A DNA stretch of 6,369 bases from CAZEFK01 sp964511405 (GTDB taxonomy: Bacteria; Pseudomonadota; Alphaproteobacteria; Elsterales; Elsteraceae), in NCBI GenBank assembly GCA_964511405.1, contig CAZEFK010000303.1:1-6369 (forward strand), read 5' to 3'. This document shows, piece after piece, positions 1 through 5,593 of this stretch; position 1 is the stretch's first letter; each line of letters opens with the position of its first letter. The notes beneath the pieces are model-generated. The model was given only the letters and a program-made list of their open reading frames with translations. It made no database searches and was not told the origin of the DNA. The translations under genes and the position numbers were made by a program.

Positions 1-113
1 CGCGCCGCCAGGCACCAGGGCAGGAACTCGGGATAGCGCTCGACATCGGCCACCAGGTCGAATAGCTGGCGCGGCGAATAGGGCAGAACGCGGGTCTCGG
101 CGAAGGTCGGCAC
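1..113 (-). CDS. ratA: RatA/COQ10-like START-domain protein, N-terminal fragment
   Basis: Only the first 37 codons are present; the gene runs off the left edge. The visible protein starts PTFAETRVLPYSPRQLFDLV after the initiator and continues with ADVERYPEFLPWC. That is the typical opening of the polyketide-cyclase/START family called RatA or COQ10-like: a first beta strand, then a helix and the VERYPEFLPW signature. Known members bind ubiquinone (COQ10) or, in E. coli RatA, are reported to hinder 70S ribosome formation; which applies here cannot be seen. The start is GTG at 113, chosen because an in-frame TAG lies just upstream (117-119) and because family members usually begin with M-P-T. 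A weak GGAC Shine-Dalgarno (123-126) sits 9 nt before it. It follows lipA by 38 nt and is probably the next gene of the same operon. Confidence 0.82.
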   Translation of the reverse strand, partial: MPTFAETRVLPYSPRQLFDLVADVERYPEFLPWCLAA

Positions 114-151
114 CGGCTAATCGTCCAACACGAAATCTCTGGGCACGGCCA

Positions 152-1102
152 TCAGCGCCCCGCCGCCAGCTTGGCGTCGCGGGCGGCGCGCAGCTTCAGG
201 AAGTCCTCGCCGGCATGGTGCGACGAGCGGGTCAAGGGCGACGCCGAGACCATCAGGAAACCCTTGCCGCGGGCGATCTCCGCATAGGACCGGAACTCAT
301 CGGGCGGCACGAAGCGGTCGACCGGGGCGTGCTTCGGCGTCGGCTGCAGATATTGGCCGATGGTCAGGAAGTCGACATCGGCCGCGCGCAGGTCGTCCAT
401 CACCTGCAGCACCTCCTCGCGGGTCTCGCCGAGGCCGACCATGATCCCCGACTTGGTGAAGATCGCGGGGTCGGCACGCTTGACGTCGTCGAGCAAACGC
501 AGGCTGTGGAAATAGCGTGCGCCCGGCCGGATCGAGGCATAGAGCCGCGGCACCGTCTCGAGATTGTGGTTGTAGACGTCGGGCGTGGCCGCGGCGACGG
601 CCAGGGCCGCCCCGTCCTTGCGCAGGAAGTCCGGCGTCAGGACCTCGATGGTGGTGGCGGGTGCCTTGGCGCGGATCGCCCGGATTACGGCGACGAAATG
701 CCCGGCGCCGCCGTCGTCCAGGTCGTCGCGGTCGACCGAGGTCACGACCACATGGGCCAGGCCTAGCGCCGCCACCGCCTCGGCGACATGCTCGGGCTCG
801 TGGGGATCAAGCTGGTCGGGGCGGCCGGTGGCGACGTTGCAGAAGGCGCAGGCGCGGGTGCACACCGAGCCCAGGATCATCACGGTCGCGTGCTTCTTGG
901 CCCAGCACTCGCCGATGTTGGGGCAGGCCGCTTCCTCGCACACGGTGTTGAGTTGGAGCGACCGCATCAGGCGGCGCGTCTCGTGATACTCGACCGAAAC
1001 AGGCGCCTTGACCCGGATCCAGTCGGGCTTGCGCTGGATCGGGCTGTCGGGCCGGTTTGCCTTCTCCGGGTGCCGGAGCGGCGCGGCGGGGGACTTGATC
1101 AC
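152..1102 (-). CDS. lipA: Lipoyl synthase (radical SAM)
   Basis: This cytosolic enzyme inserts two sulfur atoms at C6 and C8 of octanoyl-lysine on lipoyl domains, the last step in making lipoate. At 316 residues it has normal family length. Both iron-sulfur cluster motifs are intact: the auxiliary-cluster cysteines C55, C60 and C66 (CEEAACPNIGEC), and the radical-SAM CxxxCxxC at C81, C85 and C88 (CTRACAFC). The C-terminal RSSHHA motif (292-297) holds the serine that ligates the sacrificial auxiliary cluster. VTSVDRDDLDDGGAGHF (120-136) and NHNLETVPRLY (178-188) are further family signatures. The start is GTG at 1102, 7 nt after the previous stop, with a purine-rich GAGGTAAGG (1108-1116) overlapping that stop. 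Its substrates, the lipoyl domains of pdhB and pdhC, are encoded upstream in the same operon. The stop TGA at 154-152 overlaps an ATG of an 11-codon ORF. Confidence 0.97.
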   Translation of the reverse strand: MIKSPAAPLRHPEKANRPDSPIQRKPDWIRVKAPVSVEYHETRRLMRSLQLNTVCEEAACPNIGECWAKKHATVMILGSVCTRACAFCNVATGRPDQLDPHEPEHVAEAVAALGLAHVVVTSVDRDDLDDGGAGHFVAVIRAIRAKAPATTIEVLTPDFLRKDGAALAVAAATPDVYNHNLETVPRLYASIRPGARYFHSLRLLDDVKRADPAIFTKSGIMVGLGETREEVLQVMDDLRAADVDFLTIGQYLQPTPKHAPVDRFVPPDEFRSYAEIARGKGFLMVSASPLTRSSHHAGEDFLKLRAARDAKLAAGR

Positions 1103-1109
1103 GATGGCC

Positions 1110-1439
1110 TTACCTCGCGGGCGGAACGACCTCGTCGGGCGTGTGCAGCGAGAACGACAGCCTCTCCGCCCATTCCGGGTGTATGTAGTATTTGGCGGTG
1201 TCGATGAACACCTGGGCGTTGTCGGCGCCGTCGAAGGCGATGTAGACCGGGTCGTCCATCGCCAGGATCTTGCGCAGCGGTTTCAAGCTACCCTTGGGCA
1301 CGCCGTCGTAGGATAGGGCCAATCCGCGCGCCAGCGCCCCCAGCCGCTTGCGCCGGGTCAGCGACAGCGACGGGTCGAGCGTGACGCAGACGAGGACGAT
1401 GTCCTCGTCCTCCATCCAGCTGCGCTGCGGCGTGGCCAC
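1110..1439 (-). CDS. Small hypothetical protein between lpd and lipA
   Basis: I do not recognise this 109-residue protein and assign no function. Its position supports it as real: it fills the lpd-lipA gap almost exactly (14 nt before, 7 nt after) and has a good Shine-Dalgarno. The start is GTG at 1439; a downstream ATG at 1415 (residue 9) lacks a clear ribosome site. There is no signal peptide, membrane segment or cysteine cluster (one Cys, C18). An acidic start (MEDED, 9-13) leads into a hydrophobic strand-like IVLVCVTLD (14-22), then a basic patch TRRKR (28-32) with a helix-like stretch. The second half has a strand-like DPVYIAFDG (63-71), a probable helix NAQVFIDTAKYY (74-85), and HPEWAERLSF (87-96). 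This looks like a small soluble alpha/beta fold. Codons such as CTA, TTG, AAA and ATA are more frequent than in the PDH genes, consistent with lower expression. A role tied to PDH or lipoylation is guesswork from context. Confidence 0.8.
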   Translation of the reverse strand: MATPQRSWMEDEDIVLVCVTLDPSLSLTRRKRLGALARGLALSYDGVPKGSLKPLRKILAMDDPVYIAFDGADNAQVFIDTAKYYIHPEWAERLSFSLHTPDEVVPPAR

Positions 1440-1449
1440 GAGAGCGGAT

Positions 1450-1455
1450 CCCCTT
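1450..1455 (-). promoter_or_regulatory. Shine-Dalgarno AAGGGG for the hypothetical gene
   Basis: AAGGGG lies 10 nt before the GTG at 1439 and shares its two A bases with the TAA stop of lpd. It decides the GTG start over the ATG at 1415, and it implies that ribosomes finishing lpd could re-initiate here. Confidence 0.6.
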
Positions 1456-2869
1456 AGAAGTGGATGGCGCGCCCGTACGCATCGAGCACGCTCTCATGCA
1501 TCATCTCCGACAGGGTCGGATGCGGGAAGATGGTGTGCATGAGCTCGGCCTCGGTCGATTCCAGCGTGCGTGCGATGCCGTAGCCCTGGATCAGCTCGGT
1601 CACTTCGGCGCCGACCATGTGGGCGCCCAAGAGCTCGCCGGTGTCGGCATCGAACACGGTCTTGACCATGCCCTCGGGCTCGCCGAGGGCGATCGCCTTG
1701 CCGTTGCCGATATAGGGGAAACGGCCGACCTTGACCTTGCGCCCGGCCTCCCTGGCCTTGGCCTCGGTCAGGCCGACCGAGGCCACCTGGGGCCGGCAGT
1801 AGGTGCAGCCGGGCACATTGCTGACGTCAAGCGGATGCAAGTCGTTGAGGCCGGCGATCGCCTCGACGCACAGCACGCCCTCGTGGCTGGCCTTGTGCGC
1901 CAGCCAGGGCGGCCCGACCAGGTCGCCGATGGCGTAGACGCCGGGCTCGCCGGTGCGCAGATAGGGGTCGACCACGACATGGGTGCGGTCGACCTTGACC
2001 TTGGTCCCTTCCAGGCCGAGGCCCTCGACATTGCCGACGATGCCGATCGCCACGATCACCCGCTCGGCCGTGACCTCGGCGGTCTTGCCGTCCATCTCGT
2101 AGCTGACCACCGCCGAGTCGGCGGTCTTGCGCAGCGACTTCACCGTCGCCTTGACGGCGATCTTCATGCCCTGCTTCTCGAACTGCTTGCGCGCGAAGGC
2201 CGAGATCTCCTCGTCCTCGACCGGCAGCACGCGGTCGAGCATCTCGATGACGGTGACCTCGGCGCCCATGTTGCGATAGAAGCTGGCGAACTCGATGCCG
2301 ATGGCGCCCGAGCCGATGACCACGACCGACTTGGGCATGCGGTCCGGCACCATCGCTTCGCGATAGCTCCAGACGATCTTGCCGTCGACCTCGAAGCCCG
2401 GCAGCGGGCGGGCCCGGGCACCGGTGGCCAGGATCACGTGGGGCGCCGTCAGGGTGGCGACGGTCTTGCCGTCCTTGGTGACCGTGACCGGCACCGGCTG
2501 GCCGGCCGTCCGCCGGGCCAGCGCGCCGGCACCGTCGAACACCGTCACCTTGTTCTTGCGCAACAGATGCTTGACGCCCCCCGACAGCTGGTTGGCGACG
2601 GCCCGGCTGCGCTGGATCACCTTGCCGAAATCGTAGCTGACCTCCTTGGCCGAGAAGCCATAAGCGTCGAGCGTATGCAGCAGGTGGTTGATCTCGGACG
2701 CGCGCAACAGCGCCTTGGTCGGGATGCAGCCCCAGTTGAGGCAGATGCCGCCCAGATGCTCGCGCTCGACCAGCCCGACCTTCATGCCGAGCTGGGCCGC
2801 ACGGATCGCGGCAACATAGCCGCCCGGGCCGCCGCCCAGGACCAGCAGGTCAAACGAGGTCTCAGCCAC
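1454..2869 (-). CDS. lpd: Dihydrolipoyl dehydrogenase (E3 of the PDH complex)
   Basis: This FAD enzyme re-oxidises dihydrolipoyl arms of E2 and passes electrons to NAD+. Its 471 residues match the usual family length. In order it shows the FAD dinucleotide fold GGGPGGYVAAIRAAQLG (12-28), the redox-active disulfide in CLNWGC (C43, C48), the NAD-binding fold GSGAIGIEFASFY (186-198), the second FAD motif YAIGDL (312-317), and the dimerisation domain with the catalytic pair H450 and E455 (HPTLSE). The region VAIGIVGNVEGLGLEG (273-288), in place of the G-R-x-P-N form, and the CTYCRPQVASVGLTE segment (355-369) resemble the E3s that sit in alphaproteobacterial PDH operons. That makes it the dedicated PDH E3 rather than a shared one, although the same protein may also serve other 2-oxoacid complexes. 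The start is GTG at 2869, backed by AGGAG at 2879-2883. Confidence 0.97.
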   Translation of the reverse strand: MAETSFDLLVLGGGPGGYVAAIRAAQLGMKVGLVEREHLGGICLNWGCIPTKALLRASEINHLLHTLDAYGFSAKEVSYDFGKVIQRSRAVANQLSGGVKHLLRKNKVTVFDGAGALARRTAGQPVPVTVTKDGKTVATLTAPHVILATGARARPLPGFEVDGKIVWSYREAMVPDRMPKSVVVIGSGAIGIEFASFYRNMGAEVTVIEMLDRVLPVEDEEISAFARKQFEKQGMKIAVKATVKSLRKTADSAVVSYEMDGKTAEVTAERVIVAIGIVGNVEGLGLEGTKVKVDRTHVVVDPYLRTGEPGVYAIGDLVGPPWLAHKASHEGVLCVEAIAGLNDLHPLDVSNVPGCTYCRPQVASVGLTEAKAREAGRKVKVGRFPYIGNGKAIALGEPEGMVKTVFDADTGELLGAHMVGAEVTELIQGYGIARTLESTEAELMHTIFPHPTLSEMMHESVLDAYGRAIHF

Positions 2870-2923
2870 GGCGGGCGACTCCTAAGGTCAATCGAAAAGC
2901 GGGGAATGGCCTGAGGCGAACGC
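2870..2923 (-). other. 54-nt spacer between pdhC and lpd
   Basis: This is the longest untranslated gap in the window. It holds the lpd Shine-Dalgarno near its downstream end and, at its upstream end, a very short inverted repeat AGGCGTTCGCCT (2914-2925) that overlaps the pdhC stop codon. The stem is only about 4-5 bp and no T run follows, so it is not a terminator. No promoter could be recognised. A minor processing or mRNA-stability role cannot be excluded. Confidence 0.5.
2879..2883 (-). promoter_or_regulatory. Shine-Dalgarno AGGAG for lpd
   Basis: AGGAG (within TTAGGAGT) sits 9 nt before the GTG start of lpd at 2869. It is the best ribosome site in the window and confirms the GTG start, which places MAETSFDLLVLGGGPGG at the normal distance from the N-terminus for an E3. 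Confidence 0.7.
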
Positions 2924-4213
2924 CTACAGCATCATGGTCAGCGGGTCCTCGAGCAGGCGCTTGAGCACGCCCAGATATTCGGCGCCGAGCGCACCGTCGA
3001 TGACCCGGTGGTCGATCGACAGCGTCGTGGTCATGACCGTCGCGATCGCCAGCGCGCCGTCCTTCACGACCGGGCGCTGCTCGCCGGCGCCGACCGCCAG
3101 GATGGCGCCCTGCGGTGGGTTGATGACCGCGGCGAACTCGCGAATGCCGTACATGCCCAGGTTCGAGATCGAGAAGGTCCCGCCCTGGAACTCCTCGAGC
3201 TTCAGCTTGTTGTCGCGGGCCCGCGCGGCCAGGTCTTTCATCTCCTTCGAGATGGTGGCCAGGCCCTTCTGGTCGGCGTTGCGGATGATCGGCGTGATCA
3301 GCCCGCCCGGGGTCGCCACGGCGACCGAGACGTCGACCGCCTTGAACTGTCGGATCCCGTCCTCGCTCCACTGGGCGTTGACGGTCGGCATCTTGCGCAG
3401 GGCCAGCGCCGTCGCCCGGATGACGAAATCGTTGACCGACAGCTTCAGCTCGTTCTTGGCGTTGAGCTCGCTGCGCAGCTTCAGCAGGCTGTCGACCACG
3501 ATGTCGACCGACAGATAGAAATGCGGGATCGTCTGCTTGGCCTCGGTCAGGCGGCGCGCGATCACCTTGCGCATGCTGGTGTGCGGGATCAGCTCGTACT
3601 CGGCCGTCGGCGCCGGTGCGGCGGTGGGGGCCGGCGCCGGCCGGGCCTCGGCCGGAGCGGCCGCGGGGGCCGGTGCCGCGGCAGCGGCCGGCTTGCCCTT
3701 CAAGGCCGCTTCGACGTCGGCGCGGACGATCCGGCCGTGCGGTCCGCTGCCGGCGACGCCCTGCAGGTCGAGCTTCGCCTGTTCGGCCATGCGCCGCGCG
3801 AGCGGGCTCGCGATCACCCGGTCGCCGGCGGGCGCGGCGTGGCCGTTGCCCTGGGGGGCAGCGGGCTGGGAAGCTGGGGCCGCGGGCTTGGGGGCCGGTG
3901 CGGCAGCCGGGGCCGCAGCCGGCGCTGGCGCTGCTTTCGCCGGTGCGGCGGCAGCAGCATCCGCGCTCTCGCCTTCGGCGAGGATGATGGCGATCTGCTG
4001 GTTCACCTTGACGTTGGCGGTGCCTTCGGGGACCAGGATCTTGCCCAGGGTGCCCTCGTCGACCGCCTCGACCTCCATGGTCGCCTTGTCGGTTTCGATC
4101 TCGGCGACGACGTCGCCGGCGCGGACCGGGTCGCCTTCCTTCTTGAGCCAGCGGGCGATGGTGCCCTCGGTCATGGTCGGCGAGAGCGCGGGCATCAGCA
4201 GCGGTGTCGGCAT
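2924..4213 (-). CDS. pdhC: Dihydrolipoamide acetyltransferase (E2 core of the PDH complex)
   Basis: E2 forms the core of the complex and transfers acetyl from lipoyl-lysine to CoA. The 429 residues show one lipoyl domain (about 1-78) with the lipoylated lysine K43 in ETDKA; an Ala/Pro-rich flexible linker (about 82-130); a peripheral subunit-binding domain (about 132-170, VIASPLARRMAEQAKLDL then GSGPHGRIVRADVEAAL); a second Ala/Pro linker (173-205); and the acetyltransferase domain (206-429). That last domain has GGTFSISNLGMYG (344-356) and the active-site DHRVIDG with H402 and D406. The open frame extends upstream to 4348, but that part overlaps pdhB and is not E2-like; ATG at 4213 begins MPTPLLMPALSPTMTEG, with AGGAA 7 nt upstream (4221-4225) overlapping the pdhB stop. 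A single E2 lipoyl domain is usual where E1 beta carries another. Confidence 0.97.
   Translation of the reverse strand: MPTPLLMPALSPTMTEGTIARWLKKEGDPVRAGDVVAEIETDKATMEVEAVDEGTLGKILVPEGTANVKVNQQIAIILAEGESADAAAAAPAKAAPAPAAAPAAAPAPKPAAPASQPAAPQGNGHAAPAGDRVIASPLARRMAEQAKLDLQGVAGSGPHGRIVRADVEAALKGKPAAAAAPAPAAAPAEARPAPAPTAAPAPTAEYELIPHTSMRKVIARRLTEAKQTIPHFYLSVDIVVDSLLKLRSELNAKNELKLSVNDFVIRATALALRKMPTVNAQWSEDGIRQFKAVDVSVAVATPGGLITPIIRNADQKGLATISKEMKDLAARARDNKLKLEEFQGGTFSISNLGMYGIREFAAVINPPQGAILAVGAGEQRPVVKDGALAIATVMTTTLSIDHRVIDGALGAEYLGVLKRLLEDPLTMML
4056..4105 (-). repeat. Lipoyl-domain direct repeat, copy in pdhC
   Basis: These 50 bp match 5431-5480 in pdhB at all but one position; the first 38 bp (4056-4093) are identical. 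They encode the residues around the lipoylated lysine, roughly AEIETDKATMEVEAVDE. The two copies lie in the same orientation, 1375 bp apart. Confidence 0.9.
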
Positions 4214-4223
4214 GGGATCGTTC

Positions 4224-5588
4224 CTAGCGGTAGCACACGCCCTTGGCGGCCGCGACGATGTGGTCGGGCTGCGGCAAGGCCAGCTTCTCGAGGTTGGCGG
4301 CGTAGGGCAGCGGCACGTCGACGCCGGCAACCCGGGCCAGGGGCGCATCGAGCTGGTCGAAGGCCTGCTCCATGATCAGCGCCGCGATCTCGGAGCCGAT
4401 GCCGGCGAAGGGCCAGCCTTCCTCGACCGTGACGATGCGGTTGGTCTTGGTCACCGAGTCGATGATCGCCTGGGTATCGAGCGGCCGGATCGTGCGCAGG
4501 TCGATGACCTCGGCGTCGATGCCGTCGGCGGCCAGCGTCTCGGCCGCGGCCAGCGCGTGCTTCACGCAGATCGAGAAGGCCACGATGGTCACGTCCTTGC
4601 CCGGGCGGGCGATCCGCGCCTTGCCGATCGGCACGATGTAGTCGGGGTCGACCGGCACGTCGAACTGGGCGCCGTAGAGCAGCTCGTTCTCCAGGAACAC
4701 CACCGGGTTCGGGTCGCGGATGGCGGATTTGAGCAGCCCCTTGGCATCGGCCGCGGTGTAGGGCGCGATCACCTTCAGTCCCGGGCAGTGGGCGTACCAG
4801 CTCGCATAGCATTGGCTGTGCTGGGCGGCGACGCGCGACGCGGCGCCGTTGGGCCCGCGGAACACGATCGGGCTGCCCATCTGGCCGCCGGACATGTAGA
4901 GCGTCTTGGCGGCGGAATTGATGATGTGGTCGATCGCCTGCATGGCGAAGTTGAACGTCATGAACTCGACGATGGGCTTCAGGCCCATGAACGCCGCGCC
5001 GACGCCAAGGCCGGCGAAGCCGGCTTCCGTGATCGGCGTGTCGACGATCCGGCGGGCGCCGAACTCTTCCAGCAGACCCTGGCTGACCTTGTAGGCACCC
5101 TGATATTCGGCGACTTCCTCGCCCATCAGGAACACCGTCTCGTCCCGGCGCATCTCTTCGGCCATGGCGTCGCGCAGGGCCTCGCGCACGGTCTGCGGCC
5201 GGGTCTCGCCGACCGGCGCCTCGGGGGCCGCGGCGGCCGGCTTCGGCGCCGGTGTCCGCTGTACCGGCACCGGCTGCTCCATGACCGGGGCCGGAGCCGG
5301 GGCCGTGACGCCGCCACCATGGCCGTTATGGGCCGGCGTGGCGTCGCCGTCGGCCGCGATCTCGGCGATCGGCGTATTGACGGCGACGCCCTCGGTCCCT
5401 TCCTGGACCAGGATCCGCTGGAGCACGCCTTCGTCGACCGCCTCGACCTCCATGGTCGCCTTGTCGGTCTCGATCTCGGCCAGCACGTCGCCGCTTGCGA
5501 TCCGGTCACCTTCCTTCTTCAGCCAGCGGGCGATCTTGCCCTCCGTCATGGTTGGCGACAGGGCGGGCATCAGCACGGGGGTCGGCAT
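4224..5588 (-). CDS. pdhB: Pyruvate dehydrogenase E1 beta with N-terminal lipoyl domain
   Basis: This is the beta subunit of the thiamine-dependent E1 that decarboxylates pyruvate and acetylates lipoyl arms. The 454 residues split into an N-terminal lipoyl domain (about 1-78, with K43 in ETDKA), a linker rich in Ala, Pro and Gly (about 80-130), and a normal-sized E1 beta core (131-454). The core has the conserved GEEVAEYQGAYKVSQGLL (157-174) with the catalytic glutamate, DTPITEAGFAGLGVGAA (183-199), the FRGPNGAA segment (243-250), and the C-terminal transketolase domain with TVEEGWPFAGIGSEIAAL (387-404). The open frame reaches 6149, but that upstream part is the wrong frame of pdhA. ATG at 5588 gives the lipoyl-domain opening MPTPVLMPALSPTMTEG, 5 nt after the pdhA stop, with GAGG about 10 nt upstream inside the pdhA end. 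Such lipoyl-E1 beta fusions are known from alphaproteobacteria such as Zymomonas and Sinorhizobium. Confidence 0.97.
   Translation of the reverse strand: MPTPVLMPALSPTMTEGKIARWLKKEGDRIASGDVLAEIETDKATMEVEAVDEGVLQRILVQEGTEGVAVNTPIAEIAADGDATPAHNGHGGGVTAPAPAPVMEQPVPVQRTPAPKPAAAAPEAPVGETRPQTVREALRDAMAEEMRRDETVFLMGEEVAEYQGAYKVSQGLLEEFGARRIVDTPITEAGFAGLGVGAAFMGLKPIVEFMTFNFAMQAIDHIINSAAKTLYMSGGQMGSPIVFRGPNGAASRVAAQHSQCYASWYAHCPGLKVIAPYTAADAKGLLKSAIRDPNPVVFLENELLYGAQFDVPVDPDYIVPIGKARIARPGKDVTIVAFSICVKHALAAAETLAADGIDAEVIDLRTIRPLDTQAIIDSVTKTNRIVTVEEGWPFAGIGSEIAALIMEQAFDQLDAPLARVAGVDVPLPYAANLEKLALPQPDHIVAAAKGVCYR
5431..5480 (-). repeat. Lipoyl-domain direct repeat, copy in pdhB
   Basis: This is the partner of 4056-4105 in pdhC, with one mismatch in 50 bp (position 5469 versus 4094). 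It encodes the lipoyl-lysine loop of the E1 beta lipoyl domain. Identity drops outside the block, for example GAA here against GAG in pdhC for the next glutamate codon. Confidence 0.9.
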
Positions 5589-5593
5589 GGGGA

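Noticed and set aside
1..113. RatA-like fragment as evidence of a toxin-antitoxin system
   Set aside because: The family name comes from the E. coli work, but most alphaproteobacterial members are plain COQ10-like START proteins with no antitoxin partner, and none is visible here.
1460..2914. 484-codon open frame on the plus strand opposite lpd
   Set aside because: It mirrors lpd almost end to end. In GC-rich genes the antisense frames often lack stops. The translation is rich in Asp, Arg, Gly and His without any family motif, whereas lpd on the minus strand has every catalytic motif.
2914..2925. Short inverted repeat AGGCGTTCGCCT at the pdhC stop as a possible terminator
   Set aside because: The stem is only 4-5 bp, no T run follows on the minus strand, and lpd is clearly the next gene of the same set.
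3599..3970. GC-rich repetitive stretches in pdhC as possible DNA repeats or CRISPR-like units
   Set aside because: They encode the Ala/Pro linkers either side of the subunit-binding domain. There is no regular repeat-spacer pattern; the low complexity comes from GCC/CCG codons.
4214..4348. Upstream in-frame extension of pdhC (45 residues)
   Set aside because: It overlaps the end of pdhB in another frame and reads as Arg/Pro/Ser-rich noise. The lipoyl domain begins exactly at the ATG at 4213, which has its own ribosome site.
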